A DNA stretch of 64,000 bases from Acetothermia bacterium 64_32 (GCA_001508155.1 LGFI01000004.1:48918-112917), one strand, 5' to 3'; positions 16,069 through 25,203 are shown, counted from the first letter of the stretch. A program made the numbers and translations. The notes: a model not told the origin generated them from the letters alone.

Positions 16069-18434
16069 GAGGGATGACCGAGAGGGTGAAGCGGCTCAGG
16101 GAGGCGTCGATGGCGGCTCAGCCCACCATCTCTGCCGAGCGCGCCAAGATCGTAACCGACTTTTACCGGGAGAATCTGGGAAAATACCCACCGCCCATCC
16201 TGCGCGCCCTGGCCTTCAAGGAGATCTGCGAGAAGAAGGAGATCTACATCGGCGAAGGCGAGCTCATCGTGGGCGAGCGGGGCCCGGGCCCGAAACTCGT
16301 CCCCACCTACCCGGAGCTCACCTGCCACTCCCTTTCCGACCTGGAGATCTTAAACACCCGGGAGAAGACGCGCTATCGGGTGCCCGAGGAGGCCTTCGAG
16401 CTCTACGAGCGGGAGATCATCCCGTTCTGGCGGGGAAGATCCCTCAGGGACAGGATGTTCTCACTCCTCCCCCAGGAGTGGAAGGACGCCTACGAGGCCG
16501 GGATCTTCACCGAGTTCATGGAGCAGCGCGCCCCGGGCCATACCGCCGGCGACGGGAAGCTCTTCCGGATGGGGCTTTTCGATTTCAAGAAGAAAATCGC
16601 CGATTCCCTGGCGCGGCTCGATTTCGAGCGGGATCCCGAGGCCTATGAAAAGCAGGCGGAGCTCATCGCCATGGACATTGCCGCCGACGCCCTGATCACC
16701 CTGGCCAGAAGGCACGCCCAGGCCGCCCGTGCCTTGGCCGAGAGGACCTCCGACCCCAAGCGCAGGGCCGAGCTCCTCAAGATCGCCGAGGTGTGCGAGT
16801 GGGTTCCCGCCCACGCCCCTAGGAACTTCTGGGAGGCCCTGCAGGGCTACTGGTTCTATCACCTGGCGGTGATCACCGAGCTCAACGGCTGGGACGCCTT
16901 TAACCCTGGACACCTGGATCAGCACCTCTTCCCGTTCTACAAGAAGGACATCGAGTCCGGGGCCCTCACCCCGGAGGAGGCCAAGGAACTCCTTTCCTGC
17001 TTCTGGATCAAGTTCAACAACCAGCCGGCCCCGCCCAAGGTGGGGGTCACGGCGGCCGAGTCCGGCACTTACAACGACTTTGTGAACATCAACCTCGGGG
17101 GCCTCACCCCTGACGGAAAGGACGGCTCAAACGAGCTTTCCTACCTCATCCTGGAGGTGGCGGACGAGCTACACCTCCTCCAGCCCCAGGTGAACCTGCA
17201 GGTATCCCGGCTGACCCCTGACTCGCTCCTTGAGGCCGCCTGCCGGGTGATCAGGAAGGGCTACGGCTATCCCCCCTTGTTCAACGCGGATATGGTGGTC
17301 CAGGAGCTCCTCAGGCAGGGGAAGACGATAGAGGACGCCCGGGAGGGGGGGACAAGCGGCTGTGTGGAGACCGGCGCCTTCGGGAAAGAGGCCTACATCC
17401 TCTCCGGCTACTTCAACCTCCCGAAAGTTCTTGAGATCACCCTGAACAACGGCTGGGACCCTAGGACGAAAAAGAGGATTGGCCTTGAGACCGGGGATCC
17501 ACGGGATTTTGAGAGCTTCGATGAGCTCTTCTCCGCCTGGGAAAGGCAGCTCCGGCATTTCATCGACGTCAAGATCCGGGGGAACGCGATCGTCCAGGGG
17601 CTTTATGCTGCGGAGATGCCGGCGCCGTTCCTCTCCATCATCATCGACGACTGCATCGAAAAGGGGAAGGACTACAACGCCGGCGGGGCCCGGTACAACA
17701 CCACCTACATCCAGGGGGTGGGGATCGGGACCCTCACCGACTCCCTTTCGGCCATCAAACACCACGTCTACGAGTGGGGGACCATCACCATGGATGAGCT
17801 TCTGGAAGCCCTTTCCACCGACTTCGAGGGGAGGGAAACCCTGCGCCAGCTCCTCCTCAACAAGACCCCCCGCTATGGGAACGACGACGACCGGGCGGAC
17901 GGCCTCATGCGGAGGGCCTTTGAGGCCTTCTTCCGAGCGGTGGAGGGGCGCCCTGCGCCCCGGGGTGGGGTCTACCACATCAACATGCTCCCCACCACCT
18001 GTCACATCTACTTCGGGCAGGTGACCGGGGCCACCCCGGACGGGAGGTTGGCTTGGCAGCCCCTGTCGGAGGGGATCTCCCCGGTCCAGGGGGCGGACCG
18101 GAATGGCCCCACCGCGGTGATCAAATCCGTCGCCAAGATGGATCACGCCAAGACCGGCGGGACGCTCCTCAACATGAAGTTCTCCCCCCAGGTCCTCTCC
18201 GGGGAAGAGGACATAAGAAAGTTTGCCCGGCTCGTTCGCACCTACTTCACGCTGGGGGGGCACCACGTCCAGTTCAACGTGGTGTCCGCCAGGACGCTGC
18301 GGGAGGCACAGAAGAACCCGGAGGAGTACCGGGGGCTCCTCGTGAGGGTGGCGGGCTACTCCGACTACTTCTGTGATCTATCGCGTAAGCTCCAGGACGA
18401 GATCATAGCCCGCACCGAACACGAAGCCCTGTAG
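16065..18434 (+). CDS. hypD: trans-4-Hydroxy-L-proline dehydratase (glycyl radical enzyme)
   Basis: 789 residues from GTG 16065 (GTGA overlap with the activase stop; ATG 16074 is an alternative). The active-site loop GTSGCVETGAFGKEAY places the thiyl Cys at 433 and the general base Glu at 435. The glycyl radical motif RVAGYSDYF places Gly at 764. These match, within one residue, the positions known for the Clostridioides difficile enzyme, and long blocks such as EFMEQRAPGHT, FNNQPAPPKVG and PTTCHIYFG are shared with it. The reaction is dehydration of hydroxyproline to pyrroline-5-carboxylate in the anaerobic cytoplasm. The dedicated activase is adjacent. No pyrroline-5-carboxylate reductase (proC) is in the window. 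Confidence 0.93.
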   Translation: MRGMTERVKRLREASMAAQPTISAERAKIVTDFYRENLGKYPPPILRALAFKEICEKKEIYIGEGELIVGERGPGPKLVPTYPELTCHSLSDLEILNTREKTRYRVPEEAFELYEREIIPFWRGRSLRDRMFSLLPQEWKDAYEAGIFTEFMEQRAPGHTAGDGKLFRMGLFDFKKKIADSLARLDFERDPEAYEKQAELIAMDIAADALITLARRHAQAARALAERTSDPKRRAELLKIAEVCEWVPAHAPRNFWEALQGYWFYHLAVITELNGWDAFNPGHLDQHLFPFYKKDIESGALTPEEAKELLSCFWIKFNNQPAPPKVGVTAAESGTYNDFVNINLGGLTPDGKDGSNELSYLILEVADELHLLQPQVNLQVSRLTPDSLLEAACRVIRKGYGYPPLFNADMVVQELLRQGKTIEDAREGGTSGCVETGAFGKEAYILSGYFNLPKVLEITLNNGWDPRTKKRIGLETGDPRDFESFDELFSAWERQLRHFIDVKIRGNAIVQGLYAAEMPAPFLSIIIDDCIEKGKDYNAGGARYNTTYIQGVGIGTLTDSLSAIKHHVYEWGTITMDELLEALSTDFEGRETLRQLLLNKTPRYGNDDDRADGLMRRAFEAFFRAVEGRPAPRGGVYHINMLPTTCHIYFGQVTGATPDGRLAWQPLSEGISPVQGADRNGPTAVIKSVAKMDHAKTGGTLLNMKFSPQVLSGEEDIRKFARLVRTYFTLGGHHVQFNVVSARTLREAQKNPEEYRGLLVRVAGYSDYFCDLSRKLQDEIIARTEHEAL

Positions 18435-18445
18435 GGGGTTGGGGT

Positions 18446-19498
18446 ATGGATCTGGAGCGGATGCGGAATTGGCGACCCCCCTCCGGGTGGCCGGTTATCA
18501 CCGCCATCGACGCCCACGCTGCCGGGGAGCCACTCCGGGTGATCGTCTCCGGCTGGCCGGAGCTCCTGGGTCCGAGCGTCCTTGAGCGGCGCCGGGCCGC
18601 AAAAGAGCATTTTGATCACCTGCGCACTGCGCTGATGTGGGAACCCAGGGGACATGCGGATATGTATGGGTGCCTCCTCATGCCCCCGGTGTCCCAGGAC
18701 GCCCACTTCAGCGTGCTTTTCATGCACAACGAGGGCTACAGCACCATGTGTGGCCACGGGATCATCGCGGTGGTCACGGTGGTGTTGGAGACCGGCCTGT
18801 TTCCCCTTACCTGCCCCGAGACCGAGCTACGAATTGACACCCCGGCTGGGAAGGTCACCGCACTGGCAAGAGTAGAGGCCGGAAGGGTGGCGGGAGTCCG
18901 GTTCAGGAACGTACCCTCGTTCGTGGTGGCGCTGGACGAGGAGGTGGAGGTTCCAGGGCTGGGCCGGGTGCGATATGACCTCGCATTCGGCGGAGCCTTC
19001 TACGTCTTCGTGCGGGAAGAGGAAGTGGGCATCCCCCTGGAGGCGAAAAGCGTGCCCGCCCTCATTCGGGCAGGAACGGCGATCAAGCGCGCGGTAAGCG
19101 CCGCCAGGCCGGTGCGTCACCCTTTGGAGGAGGAGCTGAGTTTCCTTTACGGCACCATCTTCGTGGGCCCGCCCCGCACGCCAGGCGCCCACAGCCGCAA
19201 CGTCTGCGTGTTCGCCGATGGGGAAGTGGACCGCAGCCCTACCGGGACCGGGGTAAGCGCCCGGCTGGCCCTCCACTGCCTTCGTGGGGAGATCGGCCTG
19301 GGGGAGTCTTTGAGGATAGAAAGCGTGATCGGAACAAGCTTCACCGGGAAGGTTGTGGAGGAGACCAAGGTCGGGCCGCTCCCGGCAGTAGTGCCCGAGG
19401 TGGAAGGGCAAGCATACATTACTGGGGTTCACGAGTTCGTGCTCGCCCCGGATGACCCTTTGAAGCACGGCTTCCTTTTGGGCAGGGAAGATGCCTGA
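18446..19498 (+). CDS. Proline racemase family: probable trans-3-hydroxy-L-proline dehydratase
   Basis: 350 residues. The proline-racemase fold has two catalytic positions. The first is Cys102 in TMCGHG. The second, Cys in racemases and 4-hydroxyproline epimerases, is Thr266 here (DRSPTGTGVSA). The Cys/Thr pair is the known mark of trans-3-hydroxy-L-proline dehydratases (human L3HYPDH has it), which make pyrroline-2-carboxylate. It lies 11 bases after hypD and its stop overlaps the next gene by 8 bases. Function is assigned from family knowledge plus this residue; substrate testing would settle dehydratase versus another activity. Confidence 0.88.
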   Translation: MDLERMRNWRPPSGWPVITAIDAHAAGEPLRVIVSGWPELLGPSVLERRRAAKEHFDHLRTALMWEPRGHADMYGCLLMPPVSQDAHFSVLFMHNEGYSTMCGHGIIAVVTVVLETGLFPLTCPETELRIDTPAGKVTALARVEAGRVAGVRFRNVPSFVVALDEEVEVPGLGRVRYDLAFGGAFYVFVREEEVGIPLEAKSVPALIRAGTAIKRAVSAARPVRHPLEEELSFLYGTIFVGPPRTPGAHSRNVCVFADGEVDRSPTGTGVSARLALHCLRGEIGLGESLRIESVIGTSFTGKVVEETKVGPLPAVVPEVEGQAYITGVHEFVLAPDDPLKHGFLLGREDA

Positions 19499-20477
19499 GC
19501 AACCCCTGGTTTTCCTTTCGGCGGCGGACGTAAAGCAGGCCCTCCCTATGAGGGAGGCCATCGAGGCCATGGAAGAAGCGTTCGTTGAGCTTTCCTGTGG
19601 GCGGGCCGTGGTGCCCAAGCGCATGCATCTTGCGATCCCAGAGCTTGCCAGCACGGCCTTGCTTATGCCCGCCTACGCCCAAGGGTATGTGGGCTTGAAG
19701 CTCGTCACCCTATGCCAGGAAAACCCAGCCAAGGGACTGCCCCTGATCCACGCCCTGGTGGTGTTGGTGGAAGCGGGGGAAGGGCGACCAGTGGCGGTAT
19801 TGGAAGGCAGCTCCCTCACCGCCCTGCGTACCGGGGCGGCCTCGGGGCTTGCCACCCGGCTTCTGGCGCGTCCGGAGGCGGAGGTGGCTGCGATCTTCGG
19901 CGCCGGCGTCCAGGGACGCACCCAGCTGGAGGCGGTTTGCATCGTGCGTCCCATCTGGAAGGCCTACGTGGTTGACCCAGATCGGGAAAAAGCTCGGACG
20001 TTTGCCGCCGAGATGACAGAACGGCTTTCCATTCCGGTGCGGGTAGCCTCCCCGGGGGAAGCCCTGGCGGAGGCCGACGTGGTGTGTACGGCTACCACCT
20101 CAACCACCCCTGCCTTCTCCGACCGCCAGCTAAAGGAGGGGGTGCATATAAACGCCATCGGCTCTTATAAACCCCACATGCAGGAGATCCCGGAGGAGAC
20201 GGTGTGTCGAGCTAAAGTGGTGGTGGACCAAAGGGAAGCCTGCCTAGCTGAGGCGGGAGACCTGATCGTCCCATTGAAGCGAGGCCTCATAGAGCCAGGC
20301 GATATCCATGCCGAGCTTGGGGAGATCGTGGCCGGAGTGAAGGAGGGGAGGACCTCCCCTGAGGAAATAACCCTGTTCAAATCGGTGGGAAACGCGATCC
20401 AGGACTTGGTAGCTGCAGTCAAGGTTTTTCAGGCGGCGCAGCGACAGAGGTTGGGTACCAATATCCCCCCAATGTGA
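19491..20477 (+). CDS. Ornithine cyclodeaminase / mu-crystallin family: probable pyrroline-2-carboxylate reductase
   Basis: 328 residues. The N-terminal dimer domain is followed by a Rossmann fold with GAGVQGRTQLEA, then ATTSTTPAF and INAIGSYKPHMQEI, standard for the family. Members include ornithine cyclodeaminase, alanine dehydrogenase and ketimine/pyrroline-2-carboxylate reductase. The preceding gene should produce pyrroline-2-carboxylate, so reduction to L-proline with NAD(P)H is the most likely reaction. Overlap with that gene supports coupled expression. Lack of lysine or arginine catabolic genes nearby argues against true ornithine cyclodeaminase. Confidence 0.85.
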   Translation: MPEQPLVFLSAADVKQALPMREAIEAMEEAFVELSCGRAVVPKRMHLAIPELASTALLMPAYAQGYVGLKLVTLCQENPAKGLPLIHALVVLVEAGEGRPVAVLEGSSLTALRTGAASGLATRLLARPEAEVAAIFGAGVQGRTQLEAVCIVRPIWKAYVVDPDREKARTFAAEMTERLSIPVRVASPGEALAEADVVCTATTSTTPAFSDRQLKEGVHINAIGSYKPHMQEIPEETVCRAKVVVDQREACLAEAGDLIVPLKRGLIEPGDIHAELGEIVAGVKEGRTSPEEITLFKSVGNAIQDLVAAVKVFQAAQRQRLGTNIPPM

Positions 20478-20707
20478 GGTTATCCTTGCATTTTGCGAGT
20501 GGTGGGCAAAGTAGGATCCCAGGTAGTGGAGGGGCTATGAGCCGGGAACGTAAGGCAACTATTCAGATCCGCACAGGGGTTGAGAAGGCGGCCACCGGTG
20601 AGTTCGTTCTTGGAGAGTGAGGGTCGACGGGAGCTGGACAGGGCGTCAGGCTTCTGGCCCAGAGGCCTTTAGGTCCCCCTTGGGTCGCGCGAATGTAAGA
20701 AAAATAC
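20478..20707. other. Non-coding stretch after the hydroxyproline operon
   Basis: No convincing gene. An imperfect palindrome around 20648-20669 (AGGCTTCTGG / CCAGAGGCCT) followed by TTAGG could be a weak terminator of the operon, but it lacks a T-tract. A 27-codon reading frame from ATG 20537 has no supporting ribosome site. Confidence 0.35.
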
Positions 20708-20736
20708 TTGTCTTGCTCCTCGAAAAACATTAGAAT
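20708..20736 (+). promoter_or_regulatory. Promoter of the secreted-protein gene
   Basis: TTGTCT (20708-20713), 17-base spacer, TAGAAT (20731-20736). The start would fall near 20743, giving a short leader containing GGGAAAGGGG before ATG 20761. Confidence 0.6.
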
Positions 20737-20760
20737 GGAAGGGCTCCTGAGGGAAAGGGG

Positions 20761-21762
20761 ATGGTGGTGAGAGCCGCACAGGTGGTCCTTTTGGTGGTGT
20801 TCCTTACGACCGCGGCCGCAGCGCGTGAGCTTGTGGCCACGGATTTCTCCTGCAGTGGGGTCTACGAGGGCGGTTTTTGCTGGCTTGAGGACGTGCGGCT
20901 TTATGCCACCGCCACCTGGCGGTTTTCAGGCGTCCCCCAAAGGGCCTACCTCACCTTGAGGCTGGAGGGGATGGCGGAGGACCCCTGTGAGGATTGCGTG
21001 GGCAGGGACGTCCTTTTACGGATCTTCTACGGGCCGGGCAACGGGAGCTGGGACAGGATGGACCTCCTTTTGCGCCATCGGGCCTTGGGGTGTAATCCCG
21101 GCTGGTACACCGTCTCCGGGGAGATCGAGTTCTTGTGGCTGCCGGAGACCGCCGCCTCCGAGCTTGTGGTCATCGTCCAACGGGTTATCCTGTGCGATCC
21201 CCATGTGGGCTTCAACCTGCACAGCCTCGTCCTCGAGGTCCCCGAAGAAGGCCCCCCCGAGCCCTCGCCCACCCCCCCACCCCCTCCCCTGGAAGGATGC
21301 GTCGTCCCCTCGGTGGACGGCTGCTTCGTGGACTTCCAGGGGAGCGGCTGCCCCGTGCCTGAGCTGCCACCGACCGACATACCCCGGCAGGAGCTCCCGG
21401 AGACCAACGGGCCTGGGGAAGCAGTCCTGATCGCTCCTGGGGATTACGTCGGCCAGCTGGGGGGGGCGCTCGGGCGCTCGGGGATAGATCACCACGATTG
21501 GTACCGCGTACGTACGGGAAGGGGCGAGGCCCTGGTGGTATGGATCGCTGCCGATCCCGGGCTTCAGTTCGATGTCCACTTCCTTGACATCTGCGGGAAC
21601 GAGCAATTCCGGTATCAGGGTGGACAGGAGCTTCTCCAGTGTATAGCCCCCTGCACCGGGGCCGGGGAGGCCTGCGACTGGTACATCCGCATCGTGCGAA
21701 GGTCCGGACAGGGCAGCTACTACCTTTCCCTCTACCCGGCGATCCCGGAGGGGAGCCCCTGA
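20761..21762 (+). CDS. Secreted two-domain protein, function unknown
   Basis: 333 residues. A signal peptide (hydrophobic residues 5-22, then AAARE) is followed by a Cys-rich beta domain to ~160 and a Pro-rich linker (EPSPTPPPPPLEG). A second beta-sandwich domain with regular ATP-free beta patterns (DHHDWYRVRTGRGEALVVWI) resembles bacterial pre-peptidase C-terminal (PPC) domains. Twelve or more cysteines are spread in both halves, suggesting disulphides outside the cytoplasm. It has its own promoter and is not part of the upstream operon. PPC-type domains usually accompany secreted hydrolases, but no catalytic domain is seen here; it may bind surface ligands. Confidence 0.7.
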   Translation: MVVRAAQVVLLVVFLTTAAAARELVATDFSCSGVYEGGFCWLEDVRLYATATWRFSGVPQRAYLTLRLEGMAEDPCEDCVGRDVLLRIFYGPGNGSWDRMDLLLRHRALGCNPGWYTVSGEIEFLWLPETAASELVVIVQRVILCDPHVGFNLHSLVLEVPEEGPPEPSPTPPPPPLEGCVVPSVDGCFVDFQGSGCPVPELPPTDIPRQELPETNGPGEAVLIAPGDYVGQLGGALGRSGIDHHDWYRVRTGRGEALVVWIAADPGLQFDVHFLDICGNEQFRYQGGQELLQCIAPCTGAGEACDWYIRIVRRSGQGSYYLSLYPAIPEGSP

Positions 21763-21773
21763 AAGGGCCCCCG

Positions 21774-22520
21774 ATGCTGTTCGTGGGGCTGGATCTGGCT
21801 TGGTCCCCTCGTAATCCAAGCGGTTTGGTGGTCTTGGAAAGGGCAAAGGGGGGCTGGCTCCCTTCCCATTGGTCGGCGGAGCTGGGGGACGATCCGGAAA
21901 TCCTGGGGTTCATAGCGGAAGCCGTGGGGGCGGGGCCGGCCTTGATCGCCATCGACGCCCCGCTCATCGTGCCCAACGAGACCGGTTCCCGACCCTGCGA
22001 CCGTGAGCTTTCGCGGGTCTATCGTAAGAGGGAGGCGGGCACGCTTCCGGTAAGCCGCGCTGGGCTGGGGGGCATGGTCCGGGGCGAGGCCTTGGTGGAA
22101 AAGCTTTCGGAGCTCGGGTTCGAGCTGGAGGCCCAGGTGGAAAAAGGGGCGGCCGTGCGGCAGGTGGTCGAGGTGTTTCCCCACCCGGCCATGGTGGAGC
22201 TGTTCGGGCTCGAGAGGACCTTGAAGTACAAAGCGAAAAAGGGGCGCCCGCTTGAGTTCCGCCTCAAAGAGTTCTCCCAGTACGTAGAGCTCCTCCGCTC
22301 CCTCAAGCGGTGGCAGCCGGCCCTGGCTGCAGGAGCCCTTCTCCCTAAAGCCCTGCATGGGCTGAGGGGAAGGGCCCTGAAGGCCTTGGAGGACCTGCTT
22401 GACGCATGCTTCTGCGCCTACATCGGGCTTTGGCTCTGGCACTGGGGCCCACAAGGTTACCGGGTATTCGGAAGCAAGCAGGCCGGCTTCATAGTGGTCC
22501 CCACCCGGCAGAGGGCCTAG
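21774..22520 (+). CDS. DUF429 family protein (RNase H-like fold)
   Basis: 248 residues from ATG 21774, 11 bases after the preceding stop. MLFVGLDLAWSP at the start and LIAIDAPLIVPN contain the Asp residues typical of the DUF429 predicted nuclease fold. RPCDRELSRVYRKREAGTLP and VEVFPHPAMVELFG are further family blocks. DUF429 proteins are predicted RNase H-like nucleases without a proven role. The stop overlaps the convergent acyl-CoA ligase stop. Confidence 0.85.
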   Translation: MLFVGLDLAWSPRNPSGLVVLERAKGGWLPSHWSAELGDDPEILGFIAEAVGAGPALIAIDAPLIVPNETGSRPCDRELSRVYRKREAGTLPVSRAGLGGMVRGEALVEKLSELGFELEAQVEKGAAVRQVVEVFPHPAMVELFGLERTLKYKAKKGRPLEFRLKEFSQYVELLRSLKRWQPALAAGALLPKALHGLRGRALKALEDLLDACFCAYIGLWLWHWGPQGYRVFGSKQAGFIVVPTRQRA

Positions 22521-24154
22521 CTTTTCTTTACATAAAGGTAACGCTTTATCTCCTGTTTGGTGGACTTCTCGAAGGGCTTGTCCACCAGCTTCACGTCCTC
22601 CTTGCTCTTTATGCGTTTGAAGGTGGCCAGGTTCTTCTGGGCCTCTTTTATGCGTTCCCAGATCAGTTCTAGGGCCGCAGCCTCCTCCTTTATCCCCTGG
22701 CGGCCGAGCTCCTCCCAGTTAGGATAGATCATGGCGGCCACCACTGGGATCCCCCCCTTCTTGCGCTCGTAGACGAGCACCTCTTCCACCTCGGGGATCA
22801 GGGAGAGCTCCCACTCCACCTCCTCTGGATACACGTTCTTCCCGGACTCAAGCACGATCACGTTCTTCTTGCGCCCGGCGAGGAAGAGGTGGCCACTTGG
22901 GTCCAGGCGGCCCAGGTCCCCGGTGCGCAGCCAACCGTCCTCGGTGAACACCTCAGCGGTGCGCTTGGGGTTCCTGTAGTAGCCCAACATCACGTTGGGG
23001 CCGCGCACCAAAACCTCTCCGTAGCCGTCGGCGTCCGGGCCTTGGATGCGTATCTCCACCCCCTTCAGGGGTCTGCCTACGGTCCCAGCCCGTCTGGTGA
23101 AGGGCTTGGAGAAGGTGAGGACCGGCGAGGTCTCGGTAAGCCCGTACCCCTCTATCATCCCGAGGCCAAGGCGTCTGAAGCCGATCCCGACTTCGGCGGC
23201 CAAGGCCGCCCCCCCGGAGACGAAGAACCGGAACCCCGGGGTGAGGAGGTTCTTCTTGATGAACTTGCCCAAAAGGCGGGGGGCGAACCGGAAGAGAAGC
23301 CGACGCAGCAAACTGGATTGGAAGTTCTCCTCAAGCCTCCGCCACAGGGCATGGTAGAGCTTGGGCACCCCCACCAGGATGGTGACGCCGCAGCGGCGGG
23401 CCACCTCTATCAGGTTGCGGTAGTCGTCGGTGTAGGACACCGTGGCCCCGGCGGCAAGCAGTGCCAACAGCACGGTTAGCCCATAGATGTGGTACCAGGG
23501 GACGATGGAAACCACCCTATCCTCCGGCCCTACTTGGATGGCCTCCAGGATCCCCTCCACGTTGGAGGTGATGTTCCGGTGGCAGAGCATGACGCCCTTG
23601 GCGTCCCCGGTGGTGCCGGAGGTATACATGAGCAGGGCCAGGGCCTCCGGGTCTAGGGGCACATCCGGGGCGGCCTCTGCCTCCTCGGGGAGGAGTTCCC
23701 ACAGGGAGAGGGCCCCTGGCATGGCCTCCACTGACACCACCTCCCCAAGGGAGGGGATCTCCTCGGCCAGGGGCAGGAGCTCCTCGTACCGTCCTGGGGC
23801 GGCGAAAAGCATCTTCACTTCCGCTTCCTGGAGGATCCGGGCCACCTCAGCTGGCCGTAGCCCGGCGTCCAGGGGCACCGCCACCGCGCCCAAACGTTGT
23901 ATTGCGAGAAACGCCACCGCCCAGCCTACAGAGGGCTTGGCGATGATCGCCACCCGATCGCCCTGCTCCACCCCCTGGGCCGACAGCCACACCGCCAGCT
24001 TCCCCGAAAGGTCCCAGAGCTCCCGATAGGTGACCTCCCGGAACGAGAACCGGCGCCCCTTTAGCTGCGGCATCCTGAGGGCGACGTGTTTCCCATGGCG
24101 CCTGATGCTCCGGCTTAAAAGCTGTGGGATGGTGGGCCACCTACCTTCCGCCAT
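22517..24154 (-). CDS. AMP-forming acyl-CoA synthetase (long-chain fatty acid type)
   Basis: 545 residues of the ANL superfamily. The phosphate-binding motif LLMYTSGTTGDAKGV is followed by VSIVPWYHIYGL, the adenylate motif GYGLTETSPVL and DGWLRTGDLGRLD. The C-terminal domain has the catalytic Lys region FKRIKSKEDVKLVDKPF. It likely activates a fatty or aryl acid as CoA thioester; chain length is not evident. It overlaps the trxB-like stop by 14 bases, so the two are co-transcribed, an association without an obvious metabolic link. Confidence 0.9.
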   Translation of the reverse strand: MAEGRWPTIPQLLSRSIRRHGKHVALRMPQLKGRRFSFREVTYRELWDLSGKLAVWLSAQGVEQGDRVAIIAKPSVGWAVAFLAIQRLGAVAVPLDAGLRPAEVARILQEAEVKMLFAAPGRYEELLPLAEEIPSLGEVVSVEAMPGALSLWELLPEEAEAAPDVPLDPEALALLMYTSGTTGDAKGVMLCHRNITSNVEGILEAIQVGPEDRVVSIVPWYHIYGLTVLLALLAAGATVSYTDDYRNLIEVARRCGVTILVGVPKLYHALWRRLEENFQSSLLRRLLFRFAPRLLGKFIKKNLLTPGFRFFVSGGAALAAEVGIGFRRLGLGMIEGYGLTETSPVLTFSKPFTRRAGTVGRPLKGVEIRIQGPDADGYGEVLVRGPNVMLGYYRNPKRTAEVFTEDGWLRTGDLGRLDPSGHLFLAGRKKNVIVLESGKNVYPEEVEWELSLIPEVEEVLVYERKKGGIPVVAAMIYPNWEELGRQGIKEEAAALELIWERIKEAQKNLATFKRIKSKEDVKLVDKPFEKSTKQEIKRYLYVKKS

Positions 24155-25106
24155 GATCCCCTCCCCCCTCGGAGATGTACCTTTCCGCCTCCAGAGCGGC
24201 CATGGCCCCCTCGGCCGCGGCCACCACGGCCTGGGCGTACCTCCCGATGGGCTCCCGCACGTCCCCGGCGGCGAACACCCCGGGAGCGCTGGTATGCATC
24301 CAAGGGTCGGTACGAATATAGCCTTCCTCGGTGAGCTCGACCACCCCGTCCAGCCAGTCCGTGGCCGGCCGATACCCGATCTTCACGAACACGCCGTCTA
24401 TGGGGAGCTCCCGAAGCTGCCCGGTTGAAAGGTCCCGCAGCACCACCGAGGAAACCCGCCCCTCCCCCCGCACCTCCTCCACCACTACGTTCCACAGGAA
24501 CTCGATCCTGGCTTCTCGTAAGGCCCGTTCCCTTAAGGTCGCCACGGCCCGAACGGCCTTGGGGTCCTCTTTGGGATGTCGCACCGCCACAAACACCTTG
24601 TCGCATAACTTGGCGAGGAACAGGGCCTCGATCAGGGCCGAATCCCCCGCCCCCACCATGAGGACCCGCTTGCCCCGGAAGAAGTAGCCGTCGCAGGTGG
24701 CACAATAGGAGACCCCTCGGCCGGTGAGCTCCTTGGCCCCCTTGGCCGGCAGCTCCTTGTGGCGGGCCCCCATGGCTAGGATGACAGTCCGGGTGTGGAT
24801 CTCGCCCGTCGAGGTCCCAATGACCCACCCCCCTTCCTCTCGGGTAAGGTTCTCTGCCTCGCAGAGCTTGATCTCCGCCCCCAGGCGCTCGGCCTGCCTT
24901 TTCATCCCCTCCATGAGCTCGGGGCCCGGGATGGGCTCGGGAAAGCCAGGGAAGTTCTCCACAAGATCGGTCTCAAGGAGCTGTCCCCCCGGTGCGGCCC
25001 GCTCCAGGATCAGGCAGGAGAGCCCGGCCCTACGGGCATATATCCCGGCGCTGAGCCCGGCGGGCCCCGCCCCTACCACCACTACGTCCCAAATCTCTTC
25101 CACCAT
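24141..25106 (-). CDS. trxB: Thioredoxin reductase
   Basis: 321 residues. FAD-binding GAGPAGLSAGIYARRAG at the N-terminus, redox-active CATC in GVSYCATCDGYFF, NADP(H)-binding GAGDSALIEALFLAKL and the C-terminal GVFAAGDVREP are all present. The dimeric cytoplasmic flavoprotein reduces thioredoxin or a related protein. The NAD(P)H loop (VAVRHPKEDPKAV) differs from E. coli, so the electron donor is uncertain. It is divergent from xseA across a ~100-base gap. Confidence 0.93.
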   Translation of the reverse strand: MVEEIWDVVVVGAGPAGLSAGIYARRAGLSCLILERAAPGGQLLETDLVENFPGFPEPIPGPELMEGMKRQAERLGAEIKLCEAENLTREEGGWVIGTSTGEIHTRTVILAMGARHKELPAKGAKELTGRGVSYCATCDGYFFRGKRVLMVGAGDSALIEALFLAKLCDKVFVAVRHPKEDPKAVRAVATLRERALREARIEFLWNVVVEEVRGEGRVSSVVLRDLSTGQLRELPIDGVFVKIGYRPATDWLDGVVELTEEGYIRTDPWMHTSAPGVFAAGDVREPIGRYAQAVVAAAEGAMAALEAERYISEGGGDHGGR

Positions 25107-25203
25107 ACTACTCCCCCAAGTGGGCTAATATTACACCAACCACCCGGTGGGTTGCCCACCGGCCGTCTTGCCCGGGCCACCTTGCTCGGTTAGGGTACAG
25201 AAG

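Noticed and set aside
17169..18266. 365-codon minus-strand open frame
   Set aside because: Antisense to hypD, whose catalytic and radical motifs are intact.
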